Source: Paenibacillus macerans (GTDB lineage Bacteria > Bacillota > Bacilli > Paenibacillales > Paenibacillaceae). Taken from it: 64,000 bases of DNA. The notes beneath the pieces are model-generated. The model did not search any database, was not told the DNA's origin, and saw only the letters and a list, made by a program, of their open reading frames with translations. Where the stretch lies: the NCBI RefSeq assembly GCF_023715465.1, contig NZ_JAMBOE010000003.1, positions 124,001 through 188,000 of the forward strand, read 5' to 3'. Both the position numbers and the translations under genes were made by a program. Shown here one piece after another: positions 43,022-51,927 of this stretch. Position 1 is the first letter of the stretch; every line of letters begins with the position of its first letter.

Positions 43022-43294
43022 TTATACTCGGACCCCTTTACGATCAGTACGATGAATATGTTCTTGCGCACGATGCGTTGCTTCTCGTACAGCTTCAGAT
43101 TCATACTTTTGAGCCATCCTACTACGGCCAGCTCTCATGGCCGAAGCAATCTCTTCTTGGGACAGTGTCTTCCCGGCTTTTTGGGCTACTTCGTTGATCA
43201 AGAGCATAGAAGATCCCTTGTAAAACGTGCCGGTGGCATGATCTCTAAACCGGGCAAGCAACTCGACTTCTTTGCTGCGATTCCGCTCAAACAT
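43022..43294 (-). CDS. Hypothetical protein (90 residues), possibly a fragment
   Basis: A short basic and acidic reading frame containing RDHATGTFYKGSSMLLINEV and a Q/R/E-rich C-terminus; I do not recognise a family. There is no ribosome-binding site before the ATG. Upstream on the same strand another frame reads RRFVTLLEGGYGAKGRCADL to a stop, so the region may hold remains of a larger broken gene. It lies between the pectin-transporter binding protein and the repeat-plus-transposase locus. Confidence 0.35.
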   Translation of the reverse strand: MFERNRSKEVELLARFRDHATGTFYKGSSMLLINEVAQKAGKTLSQEEIASAMRAGRSRMAQKYESEAVREATHRAQEHIHRTDRKGVRV

Positions 43295-43567
43295 GGAAGC
43301 ATGGAAGCGCCAACGTTGAAGAGGGCGTCACGATTCGCCGAGGTCAGCGCATCTACCTTTTGCACCGTAGCCGCCCTCGAGCAGTGTCACAAATCGACGC
43401 CCGGTGCGGGGGCTGTCTAAAGATTGGGTTCTTGGTGCCCCCTGCCTGCAGTCTTTGCACGATTATCCCCTTCGTTCAGAGAGCAGGGAGCAGGTCGTGG
43501 GGGCTAGAGTAAGGGTTCCAAAAAAGAGATAAGGAAAAAATGAGGCGGTTCAGGTGAGATTTTCGGC

Positions 43568-43619
43568 TTGATAAGGGAACGTATGTTTTGTATAATGAAA
43601 TAAATCGAACATACATTCG
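43568..43619 (+). promoter_or_regulatory. Sigma-A promoter flanked by two SOS-box-like sites
   Basis: TTGATA (43568-43573), a 17-base spacer and TATAAT (43591-43596) form a strong promoter for the transposase gene. GAACGTATGTTT (43577-43588) in the spacer and CGAACATACATTCG (43606-43619) after the start point each differ from the Gram-positive LexA box CGAACRNRYGTTYG by about one base. LexA-type repression is inferred. Confidence 0.55.
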
Positions 43620-43647
43620 TAAATTATTGATTCGGGGGCGAGCGAAC

Positions 43648-44550
43648 ATGGAGGTTAATGCAGGAACGGAACTTCAACCATTCAGCAGCCGTTATAACAG
43701 CGAGCAGGCCTGCATGGAGGCGCTGATCGCGATGAAGTGGCCAAGCGGCTTCGTCTGCCCGCGCTGCGCTCACACCCGGTGCAGTCGTCTGACCTCCCGG
43801 CATATCCCCTTGTTCGAGTGCGGAAAGTGCAAGCATCAAACATCGCCTTTGGTCGGCACGATTTTTGAAGGAACGCATCTCCCCCTGGTGAAGTGGTTCC
43901 AGGCGCTGGAGTTGTTTCTGCTCCCTGACGGCATCTCAGCGTTGCGGCTGCGCCAGGTGATCCGGGTCACCTACAAGACCGCCTGGTTGATGCTGCACAA
44001 AATACGCCACGCCGTCGGGGAATTCGATGCCCAGGAGCTACTCTGCGGAGACGTGAAGGTGAACAGCGATCTGTACGGGTGCGATCCGTCCCGGTGTCAG
44101 TTTTCGCATCCGTATGCCACGGCGGTCGTAGCGGGATGCACGGTCACGGAATCGGGCGAGCCGGAGCAGGTCAAAATCCGCCTGGTGCCTCATAAGAGAG
44201 GAGACGGACAAAGAGCAAACCGTCACGAACTCGCTGCGTTCATCAACGGGCATGTGGATGCCCGTACATCGGTGGTACAGTCGTTCCCTCTAGCCTTTCG
44301 TCTGTATGCGCCCTTACGGAAAGTGGTGAGAGAGGCGTGGGCATCGCTGAAGAGTACGTATGTAGCCTTGGGACTGAAGCATCTGCAGGCGTACCTGAAC
44401 GAGTACACCGGACGCCGCCGGCTGCACCTGCCCGGAGCGGAAGAAACGATGCGGCAGAAGTTACTGCGCATGTGTGTGGCGATTCCGGCGATCCCTTACC
44501 GCCGGCTGATCGCGCGCCAAACGAACCAGCCCCTTGCGGCTGCGGCCTGA
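43648..44550 (+). CDS. IS1595/ISXO2-type transposase-like protein, catalytic residues apparently lost
   Basis: A 300-residue protein. The N-terminus has the zinc ribbon CPRCAHTRC...CGKCKHQTS and the typical TIFEGTHLPLVKWFQALELF and LRQVIRVTYKTAWLMLHKIR. Family members then have GIVEVDETYIGG with a catalytic Asp; here the segment is GDVKVNSDLYG, with Asn in that place. The second-Asp segment (HTDGWxxY) is not recognisable, whereas the ending LKSTYVALGLKHLQAYLNEY is conserved. It may be inactive or domesticated. The ATG at 43648 follows GGGGGCGAG. A strong promoter with SOS-like boxes precedes it. Confidence 0.8.
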   Translation: MEVNAGTELQPFSSRYNSEQACMEALIAMKWPSGFVCPRCAHTRCSRLTSRHIPLFECGKCKHQTSPLVGTIFEGTHLPLVKWFQALELFLLPDGISALRLRQVIRVTYKTAWLMLHKIRHAVGEFDAQELLCGDVKVNSDLYGCDPSRCQFSHPYATAVVAGCTVTESGEPEQVKIRLVPHKRGDGQRANRHELAAFINGHVDARTSVVQSFPLAFRLYAPLRKVVREAWASLKSTYVALGLKHLQAYLNEYTGRRRLHLPGAEETMRQKLLRMCVAIPAIPYRRLIARQTNQPLAAAA

Positions 44551-44983
44551 TCGAGACGCTGGAACGGTGGGGGGAGTTTGACGCAGATCAACTTAATGGA
44601 TAGGGGTTAGCTTAATGCGGATCAACTTGATTGGTGCGAGCTAGCATGAACGGTGTGGGCGTTGCTATCTCGAGCTTGTCTGCTTCACCACCAAATATTT
44701 TCTTCTCCCGAGCTTGTCTGTTTCTCTGCTAACCTGATCAAACGGGATAATCGTGCAAGGCGTCCGGACAGTTAGTGTTGATCTGCCGCCCATCCCACTT
44801 CCCTATCCTCAAGCTTTCAACACCCTTGGCAGTTGATTTAGGTCGGGCTGATGGTCTATGACAAATGAAATACACCTCTTTTGTCTGATCGTAGAAGCTC
44901 TTCAGCTCAAGGGATCAATCAATTTCCACATAGTGTCACCTGCAAGGGGGCAAAATCGCTGCCATCGAAGGACGTGAAACATA

Positions 44984-45029
44984 ATAAAAAGACCTTAAGT
45001 TCCGCCGTCAGGCGGAAGCTAAGGTCTTT
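44984..45029 (-). terminator. Strong terminator after the VOC gene
   Basis: AAAGACCTTA-GCTTCCGCC pairs with GGCGGAA-CTTAAGGTCTTT and is followed by TTATT on the minus strand, 19 bases after the VOC stop. The rest of 44551-44983 is the R1 repeat end plus sequence in which I see nothing. Confidence 0.85.
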
Positions 45030-45048
45030 GCTAAATCTATTGGCTATT

Positions 45049-45432
45049 TTACTTCTGAATGATCTGAATAAGGTTGCCGCAGGTATCGTCGAAGATGGCT
45101 ATTGTAACATCGCCCATTTTTGTCGGCTCCATAGTAAACTTCACGCCGTTGTCCAATAATCTTTTGTACTCATTATGAATATCATCAACGCCAAACATGG
45201 TTACTGGGATGCCATCGGCAACTAACTTCTTTTGATACTCTTTGGCGGCAGGATGGTCATTGGGTTCGAGCAAAAGCTCGGTACCGTCTTGATCATCCGG
45301 AGAAACAAGCGTGATCCACCTAAATTCTCCGGCGGGAACGTCATGCTTTTTTACAAAACCCAGCGTGTCTGTATAAAACGCCAATGCCTTGTCTTGATCT
45401 TGAACGAATATACTGGTAACGATGATTTTCAT
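45049..45432 (-). CDS. VOC-family (glyoxalase/bleomycin-resistance fold) protein
   Basis: A 127-residue single-domain vicinal-oxygen-chelate protein. Both beta-alpha-beta-beta-beta modules are present: TSIFVQDQDKALAFYTDTLG in the first and MFGVDDIHNEYKRLLDNGVK in the second, with the C-terminal metal-ligand strand DDTCGNLIQIIQK. Enzymatic class (lyase, dioxygenase or resistance protein) cannot be told. It appears to be a monocistronic gene ended by a strong terminator, with no link to the pectin genes on either side. Confidence 0.85.
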   Translation of the reverse strand: MKIIVTSIFVQDQDKALAFYTDTLGFVKKHDVPAGEFRWITLVSPDDQDGTELLLEPNDHPAAKEYQKKLVADGIPVTMFGVDDIHNEYKRLLDNGVKFTMEPTKMGDVTIAIFDDTCGNLIQIIQK

Positions 45433-45512
45433 ACTGTTTTTGCCTCCTTTGATATTTGCAACGTTGGTGCTCTACTAACAATCTGGCTCCCATCTGAAAA
45501 AATCATACATAA

Positions 45513-47033
45513 TCATTTTACTCCCTTGCCTGCAAGGGAAGCCTCGAATTCCTTGATGATCATTTCCCCTCCGCTCAGTTTCCAGCGCTCGATTTCCTGC
45601 CGGAAGCCTTCGGCATCGATGTTGCCGAGGATGTAATTGTATGTGGCATCCGCGATGATCGCCGAAAGCTCGGCGTTTTTCTCATCAAAGGTCAGCGAAC
45701 TGAGCTGAACGGTCGGATCCTCAACCAGAAACGATTCATTGTCTTTGCTGAGCTGTTCCGCAATGTAGGTCAGATGTTCTTTTTTGGCGACCTCCATAAT
45801 ATTTTTGTTGCTAATGTCGGCAATCAGCAGGGAATAAAGCGGGTTCACCTCATACACCCGAAGCTGTGAAGTTTCTTCCGGAAGGACCACTTTCCCGTTT
45901 TCCGTATAATAGTGTCTCCCCTCAAATCCATACATCATCAGATTGGCGACATCCTTGTCCATGGTCCGGTCGAAAAAGCCCAGCACTTCCCGCAGCTCTT
46001 GCTCCGTAGGGATCGCCTTTTTGGAAAACAAATAAAGGCCGTTATAATTCGGAATCGACCATACCTTGTATCCGTACGGACCTTTGATCCGGTTGACCAG
46101 GGTAAATTCGGCGTCCGGATGGATCGCCCTGGCTTCAATGGACAGCCGCTGAACATCGGTCATGCTTCCGATAAATACGCCCGCCTCGCCACGAATGAAC
46201 TTGTCGCGCTGAATTTCTTTGCTTGTGAGCGGAAAATCCTGATTGATCAGCTTCTCATCGTACAGCTTTTTCATAAAATTCATCGTATCCGTGTATTCAT
46301 CCGTCATGAATTCCGGAATGACATGGCCGTCCTCAATTTTCCAATTGTTTGGCGTTCCGAAATAAGAGCTTAACGTCTTGAAGATGCCGTACACGAGATC
46401 ATTGCGGTCCACAACGCCCAGCGTGTCCTGCTTTCCGTTACCGTCCGGATCATTATACGTAAATTGTCTCATCACCTCATACAGGTCTTCCAGCGTCTGC
46501 GGTTCTTTTAAATGGAGGTTGTCAAGCCAGTCCTTGCGTAGAATCACCCCTTGTCGCGAAGAGGGACGTTCGGTATATAGTCCGTATATTTTTCCGTCCA
46601 CCGTGGTCTGGTCAAAAATTTCCCTGTCAAGCTTGCGCAGGTTCGGAAACTCCTCCAAAAACGGCCCGATTTCCCAGAAAACGTTCGAGCGAATCGCATT
46701 TTTAACCAGATTGTAATCGGAAAATTTCACAAAACTGACTTTGGCCAATGAATTGGTCGTCAGCCCGGTCATCATCTTGTCGGTATAAACCCCCTCCGGT
46801 ACCCAGCGAAGGTCAAGCTGAACGCCGGCCAGCCGCTCGATTTCCGCAACAACATCCTTGGAAGGCGGCTGAGGAAAATGCAGCGGCGCCAAAATCGAAA
46901 TATACGGGCGGTCTTCGCCGGCCGCCGCGCGTTTCGCGTCCCGGTTTATGCAGCCGCCAAGCAAGGAAACGGCGATCAGGCAAATGGCGAACGTGTACAG
47001 CATGCTTTTTACCCCGCAGATTCTTCTGAACAA
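45513..47033 (-). CDS. Second LplA-like oligosaccharide-binding lipoprotein (orphan)
   Basis: A 506-residue solute-binding lipoprotein. The TTG at 47033 was chosen because GGGGGG lies nine bases upstream and because it adds the basic n-region LFRRICGVK before the hydrophobic LYTFAICLIAVSLLGGC lipobox; the ATG at 47003 would leave a signal peptide without positive charge. It is paralogous to the protein at 41325-42872 (shared RQGVILRKDWLDNL and NDPDGNGKQDT). No permeases follow, so it may use those of the pectin operon. It is divergent from the AraC-type membrane regulator, and could serve as its sensor partner. Confidence 0.88.
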   Translation of the reverse strand: MFRRICGVKSMLYTFAICLIAVSLLGGCINRDAKRAAAGEDRPYISILAPLHFPQPPSKDVVAEIERLAGVQLDLRWVPEGVYTDKMMTGLTTNSLAKVSFVKFSDYNLVKNAIRSNVFWEIGPFLEEFPNLRKLDREIFDQTTVDGKIYGLYTERPSSRQGVILRKDWLDNLHLKEPQTLEDLYEVMRQFTYNDPDGNGKQDTLGVVDRNDLVYGIFKTLSSYFGTPNNWKIEDGHVIPEFMTDEYTDTMNFMKKLYDEKLINQDFPLTSKEIQRDKFIRGEAGVFIGSMTDVQRLSIEARAIHPDAEFTLVNRIKGPYGYKVWSIPNYNGLYLFSKKAIPTEQELREVLGFFDRTMDKDVANLMMYGFEGRHYYTENGKVVLPEETSQLRVYEVNPLYSLLIADISNKNIMEVAKKEHLTYIAEQLSKDNESFLVEDPTVQLSSLTFDEKNAELSAIIADATYNYILGNIDAEGFRQEIERWKLSGGEMIIKEFEASLAGKGVK

Positions 47034-47160
47034 TTGGTAGTTCCCCCCTAAAAATTCGCAAAATGAAACAAAATGATTATTGCCCCACAAGATGATTATT
47101 GTAATTATCTGTAAAACATCATACACTTGTTTATAGCCGTAATTCATCACATAAGGTCAG

Positions 47161-49515
47161 GTGCTGATATTGGTGAAACCATTAAGCTTTTTGAGCAAAC
47201 TAATGATTTTTACGATCGTAGTCAGTACGCTTCCCGTGCTGTTTATCGGCACCTTTTCCTATTTGACCTCAACTAGGGAAATCCAAAAAAATGTAAACCA
47301 AAGCAAAATTGAACTGATTTCACAAATTAACTCAAATGTAGAACGTAAATTGACGACTGTCAATCAAACTTTAAATCAAGTGGTTAACTCGACCGTACTT
47401 AGAAGGACACTTAACAACCCATTAGGTGAAAGCGATTTCAAATTATACAACGATTTGCGCAACGAAATCCGCAACATGCAGTCCTTCGATACGAAGCTGG
47501 AAGACGTCATTTTGATCAACATGCAGCAGAATTGGATGGTGAAAAATTCGGGCCTCTACCGGCTGGACGAGTATAAGGATCACCAGCGGCTCGAAAGGCT
47601 GATGGATACGCCCGACAGTACCTCGTGGATTTTAACCCCGTCGGCGTGGTTTTACAGCGAGGAAAACATCAATTCCGCACCGTGCAGCTACAGCGTCAGC
47701 CTGATCAAGAAGCTTCCGGTCTCCAAGCTGCACAAATACGGGCTGGCTCTGGCGAATATTCCCGCTTGCAGCCTGCAGGACAGCATCACGACGGATGTGC
47801 AGCCGCTGGACAGCATTATCGTGGTGGACGAACACCAGCGGGTTTTAATGCATCCCGATCCGTCGTTCATCGGCAGGCCGCTTGAGGAGACCGGATTTGC
47901 CGATGTGTCCCTGATTGCGGACGAGGCCAAGCTCTCCGGGCAATTTCAAACTTTGATCGGTAAAAAGGATTTTTCCGTTACTTATTTGCGCTCTCAATTG
48001 AACGGCTGGGTATACCTGTCGGTGACCTCAATCGGTAGTTTGACCAAGGAATCCAGCAAAATCGGGCAGTATACCTTTTATGTATGCCTGCTCATGCTCA
48101 TCTTGTCCATTTTACTGGCTTGGTTCGGCTCGCGCCGGATGTATTCGCCGATCGAGCGGCTCCTTAACCAGATGGGCCGGCGAAAAACCGAGGTCCGCCA
48201 GAGGCATACCAGCGAATTCGAAATGATCGGCGAAGAGTTCCACCAATTATTTCAGTCGAAATCCCGGCTGGAAACGGAGATTCGCCAGCATATCAGACAG
48301 GTTCGCACCTTTTCCTTGATCCAAGCCTTCCAGGGGAAATACAAAAAGCGCGAACTTCTCGAAAAACTCGAACAATACGGTTACAAAGATCATATCGAGG
48401 AATGGCAAACGATGGCGGTCGTCACGATGGCGATCGATTATTCGGACGATTCGGCCTACGAGAAAAAGGATCTCAACCTGCTGCTGTTCGCCGCGCAAAA
48501 TATGATCGAAGAACTGGTGGAGCCCCATAGCAGGTTCGCTCCCGTCATGATGGAACAAACCATCGTCACTTTGATCGGAAGCGCAGACGGAAATGCCGGA
48601 ACCTTTCACCGGACCGTTTATGCCTTAACCGAAAAACTGCAGTATGAAATCGGTCAGTGCCTGAAATTGCAGGTCAGCATTGGTCTAAGCTTGCCTTTCC
48701 AATCCATTCACAAAATTTCACTCGCTTACCGGGAAGGGATTGAAGCGCTGAAATACCGGATAAAACTGGGCACCGGAGTGATTATCCAATACGAGAACAT
48801 CAACTCCGGCAAACATGTGCTGAATTTGAACTATCCGGCTCACAAAGAAAACGACCTGATGGACGCGATCAAGCTGGCTGAACCGGACAGAGCCAAGGAA
48901 CTTAACGGGTTGCTGTTTAAATCCTTGTTCGCCCAGGAGCTCTCGCCGCATGAGTATCAAATTCCGCTGACTCGCTTGCTGAACAATTTGCTGATTATGA
49001 TGCAGGAATCGGGGATTTCCTTGCAGCAGATTCATTATGCAAACAGCTCGTTGTTTGAGGAAATGCTCGACCTTCACACGAAAGCCGAAATCGAGGATTG
49101 GTTCTGGACCACGGTCATCCATCCGCTGATCAAAATTTTCAACAGCAGGCAAAACGCGCAGTATCACAATATTTCGGAAAAAATCATCGATTTGATCCAA
49201 CACCATTACGACACCGACCTGACCTTGGAGGAATGCGCCTCCCGTCTCCATTACAATGCGAACTACATCAGCAGCATTTTCCGCAAGGAGACGCAGTACT
49301 CTTTTAGTGAATATCTCACGATGTACCGGTTCAAAATGGCCAAAAAGTGGCTGAGGGAAACGGGTATGCCCGTCAAGGATATCGCGGCGAAGCTCCGGTA
49401 CAACAACTCGCAGAACTTCATCCGTTCCTTTCGTAAAGTGGAGGGCATGACGCCGGGACAATACCGCGACACCGCCGCTTCACATGGGTCCGGCAAGGTG
49501 CGGGAATCGATTTAG
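47161..49515 (+). CDS. Membrane-bound AraC-family regulator (YtdP type)
   Basis: A 784-residue protein. One transmembrane helix lies near residues 13-35, then an extracellular Cache-like domain, a second helix near 300-322 and a HAMP-like coiled region. A long cytoplasmic middle and an AraC double helix-turn-helix follow at the C-terminus (YDTDLTLEECASRLHYNANY and KDIAAKLRYNNSQNFIRSF). Such regulators sense extracellular sugar without phosphorelay and switch on nearby Lpl/Yte-type operons. GTG 47161, TTG 47170 and GTG 47173 are all possible starts after AAGGTCAGGTG; the first is listed. It probably controls the divergent binding-protein gene and the pectin operon. Confidence 0.88.
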   Translation: MLILVKPLSFLSKLMIFTIVVSTLPVLFIGTFSYLTSTREIQKNVNQSKIELISQINSNVERKLTTVNQTLNQVVNSTVLRRTLNNPLGESDFKLYNDLRNEIRNMQSFDTKLEDVILINMQQNWMVKNSGLYRLDEYKDHQRLERLMDTPDSTSWILTPSAWFYSEENINSAPCSYSVSLIKKLPVSKLHKYGLALANIPACSLQDSITTDVQPLDSIIVVDEHQRVLMHPDPSFIGRPLEETGFADVSLIADEAKLSGQFQTLIGKKDFSVTYLRSQLNGWVYLSVTSIGSLTKESSKIGQYTFYVCLLMLILSILLAWFGSRRMYSPIERLLNQMGRRKTEVRQRHTSEFEMIGEEFHQLFQSKSRLETEIRQHIRQVRTFSLIQAFQGKYKKRELLEKLEQYGYKDHIEEWQTMAVVTMAIDYSDDSAYEKKDLNLLLFAAQNMIEELVEPHSRFAPVMMEQTIVTLIGSADGNAGTFHRTVYALTEKLQYEIGQCLKLQVSIGLSLPFQSIHKISLAYREGIEALKYRIKLGTGVIIQYENINSGKHVLNLNYPAHKENDLMDAIKLAEPDRAKELNGLLFKSLFAQELSPHEYQIPLTRLLNNLLIMMQESGISLQQIHYANSSLFEEMLDLHTKAEIEDWFWTTVIHPLIKIFNSRQNAQYHNISEKIIDLIQHHYDTDLTLEECASRLHYNANYISSIFRKETQYSFSEYLTMYRFKMAKKWLRETGMPVKDIAAKLRYNNSQNFIRSFRKVEGMTPGQYRDTAASHGSGKVRESI

Positions 49516-49531
49516 GGGCCTGCAAACAAGA

Positions 49532-49562
49532 AAAGCGCAGCGGGCTACCCCTTCTGCGCTTT
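49532..49562. terminator. Bidirectional terminator between the AraC gene and the sugar-acid operon
   Basis: AAAGCGCAG and CTGCGCTTT pair around a 13-base loop between convergent genes ending at 49515 and 49584. Confidence 0.7.
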
Positions 49563-49583
49563 CAGCTTAGTCAGTTTTCAAAG

Positions 49584-50903
49584 TTAGGCGTTATTCACTT
49601 GAATCGGCTCTACCTTTTTCATCAGGAACAGATAGTTCACAATCGCAATTACGATTAGCAGCGCGGAGAAAATCAGCGCCGGTACGAAGGAGCCCGTGCT
49701 GGCTACGATGAAACCGGTAATGATCGGGCCAACGACACCGCCCATGTTGGAGACGGAGTTTTGCATCCCCGCTACAACGGAGGTCATGTTCTTCGGAGCC
49801 ACATCGCCCGGAAGCGCCCATACCTGGGATGCAGCCACCGTTGTGCCGGACTTGGCGATACACAGCAGCACCACGGCGAGAACGGCAGATTGTGCAAAAG
49901 CAGCAAAACCGATGCAAGCGGCCATCAGGAGGCCAATGACCAGGAAGAGTTTGCGTGTTGCGGTCAAGGATAGCTTTCCGCTCGAGTAAATCCGGTCGGA
50001 TAACCAGCCTGCGGCGACCTCTACAACCATCGCACACAACAGCGGCAGTGAGGCCACGAACCCCATTTCGATCAGATTCATGCCCCGTTCCTTGACCAGA
50101 TACGTAGGAAGCCATGTAATGAAGAAATAGGAGTTGTAGTTGATCATGAAGAACCCGATACACATGGCCCAAATATTTCTGTGCTTCAGCAAATGATACC
50201 ATTTCATCGACTGCTTGCTGTCGGTACCCTCTTTCTTGGTCTGGCCCTCGCGGATGTGCAGCAGCTCCGCTTCATTAACTCCCTTATGCTCCTCCGGGGT
50301 TTCCCTGAAATAGAGCAGCCAGATGATGCCCCATATGACGCCGAGCACACCGATAATGACAAAGGTCATTTTCCAGCCGTACATGGCGATCAGCCAGACG
50401 ATCAGCGGCATGGCAATGGCCCCGCCAAACTTGGAACCGCTGTCAAAAATACCGGAAACGGTCGCTCTTTCCTTGTCCGGGAACCATTTGGACGCGATTC
50501 CCGCATTGCTCGGATAAGCCGCCGCTTCCCCGACGCCCAAGGCGACCCGGAAGCCGAGCAGTGACTTGAAGCCTGTCGCAAGTCCGGTCACCGCCGTCGC
50601 CAGCGACCACCAGATTACGGCGAAGCCAAGCGTCTTCTTTTGGCCGAAACGGTCGGCAAACCAGCCGGCCGGAATCTGCAGCAGCGCATAGGACCAGAAG
50701 AAGCCGGACAGGATAATGCCCATTTGCGCTTCGCTTAACGAGAATTCATCCGTCAGAAATGGAGCCGCAGCCGAAAGCACCGTGCGGTCAATATAGTTAA
50801 TGGCAATCGCCGCCCACATCAGAAAGGCAATAACCCAGCGGACTTTGGACTTTTTGCGGACAGGTTTTGATTCGGTGGCGGTTGTCAGTTCATTAGCTTG
50901 CAT
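49584..50903 (-). CDS. MFS transporter, anion:cation symporter type (sugar acids)
   Basis: A 439-residue, twelve-helix major-facilitator carrier of the ACS family that takes up galactonate, glucarate and similar acids. Markers are AAIAINYIDRTVLSAAAPFL at the first helix, GWFADRFGQKKTLGF in loop 2-3 and GVGEAAAYPSNAGIASKWFP in helix 4-5. GGGAGG lies nine bases before the ATG at 50903. It is the last gene of the six-gene operon starting at 56321, and should import the four-carbon sugar acid used by the kinase and PdxA-like genes. Confidence 0.9.
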   Translation of the reverse strand: MQANELTTATESKPVRKKSKVRWVIAFLMWAAIAINYIDRTVLSAAAPFLTDEFSLSEAQMGIILSGFFWSYALLQIPAGWFADRFGQKKTLGFAVIWWSLATAVTGLATGFKSLLGFRVALGVGEAAAYPSNAGIASKWFPDKERATVSGIFDSGSKFGGAIAMPLIVWLIAMYGWKMTFVIIGVLGVIWGIIWLLYFRETPEEHKGVNEAELLHIREGQTKKEGTDSKQSMKWYHLLKHRNIWAMCIGFFMINYNSYFFITWLPTYLVKERGMNLIEMGFVASLPLLCAMVVEVAAGWLSDRIYSSGKLSLTATRKLFLVIGLLMAACIGFAAFAQSAVLAVVLLCIAKSGTTVAASQVWALPGDVAPKNMTSVVAGMQNSVSNMGGVVGPIITGFIVASTGSFVPALIFSALLIVIAIVNYLFLMKKVEPIQVNNA

Positions 50904-50951
50904 GTTGTCAAACCTCCCTGTTCCCAAGTCGGGATACAATGTTAAATATAA

Positions 50952-51902
50952 TTACAGCCCGTTCATCACGTGCTGCGGTGCCTTCTCATGGACGATTACG
51001 TCTACAATATTGCGGACACAGGTCATGCCAAGCGTGTTCACCGCGCCATCCGTATACCCTGCGATATGCGGTGCGGCGATAAAGTTCGGCAGCGCGAACA
51101 GCGGGTGCCCGGTCAGCGGTTCCTGCTCGAATACGTCCAGCGCGGCGCCTGCGATCCTTTTCTCTTTCAACGCCTGATACAGCGCCTCCTCGTTGACGAT
51201 GCCGCCTCTGGATGCGTTTACCAGGAAAGCGCTTTCTTTCATCATAGAGAATTGGTCCGCTCCAATTAAATTTCGTGTCTGTTCGATCAGCGGCATATGC
51301 AGCGTAATGAAGTCGCTTTCTCTTAGCAGCTCTTCCAGCCCGACCAGACGCACCTTCCACTGCTCCGCAAACTTATGGTCAGGGTACGGATCAAACGCAA
51401 GCAGGCTCATATCAAATCCGCCCGCCCTGCGCGCCACCTCTTTCCCGATGCTGCCCAGTCCAATGATGCCCAGCGTCTTGCCGTAAACGTCCGTACCGAA
51501 AATTTTCGGCCACTCGCCTGCCTTGGTGCCCTGGTCGGCCGCCGGAATCTGCCTGGCAAGCGCCAGCATCAGCCCGAAAGCAAAATCCGCGACTGCATGT
51601 TTATTGGCGTTCGGAACGTTGGTCACCCAAACTTGGCGCTCCTTGGCCGCTTCCAGATCGATGTTATCGACGCCTACGCCGTGTTTACATACAATTTTCA
51701 GGCTCGGAATCCGGTCAAGCACATGTCCGTTAATCGGATTAAAAGCAACGATGGCCGCGGCTGCCCCCTGGGCCTCCCTGATAAAATCCTCTTCCCCGAT
51801 ATCAGCAGGCAGATGGACCAGTTCAAGGCCATGCTGCTCCAGGTATCGGAACGGTTCATCCGAATATTTGCCGAACGACGGCGATGTGGAAACTACTTTC
51901 AT
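50952..51902 (-). CDS. D-2-hydroxyacid dehydrogenase
   Basis: A 316-residue NAD-dependent dehydrogenase. The Rossmann motif KTLGIIGLGSIGKEVARR is near 140-157, catalytic Arg in FLVNASRGGIVNEEAL, Glu in LDVFEQEPLTGHPLF and His in FIAAPHIAGYTDGAV. It is distinct in sequence from the copy at 33344. In this operon it might interconvert a hydroxyacid substrate and a 2-keto acid feeding the DHDPS-family aldolase, or recycle a glyoxylate/glycolate-like side product. That role is inference. Confidence 0.88.
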   Translation of the reverse strand: MKVVSTSPSFGKYSDEPFRYLEQHGLELVHLPADIGEEDFIREAQGAAAAIVAFNPINGHVLDRIPSLKIVCKHGVGVDNIDLEAAKERQVWVTNVPNANKHAVADFAFGLMLALARQIPAADQGTKAGEWPKIFGTDVYGKTLGIIGLGSIGKEVARRAGGFDMSLLAFDPYPDHKFAEQWKVRLVGLEELLRESDFITLHMPLIEQTRNLIGADQFSMMKESAFLVNASRGGIVNEEALYQALKEKRIAGAALDVFEQEPLTGHPLFALPNFIAAPHIAGYTDGAVNTLGMTCVRNIVDVIVHEKAPQHVMNGL

Positions 51903-51927
51903 CCTGACTTGCCTCCTTTATCTCAGC

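Larger units (their letters stand above)
43431..44830. mobile_element. Repeat family R1, copy 3, carrying an IS1595-type transposase gene
   Basis: Left motif TTGCACGATTATCCC at 43455-43469 and its reverse complement at 44744-44758 enclose 1.3 kb that includes the transposase-like gene. Flanking similarity to copies 1 and 2 extends outside both motifs (GTTCTTGGTGCCCC on the left; ACAGTTAGTGTTGATCTGCC on the right). Either this is the full-length parent of the two short copies, or the gene inserted into a repeat of the R1 family. I could not recognise an unambiguous target-site duplication. Confidence 0.65.
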
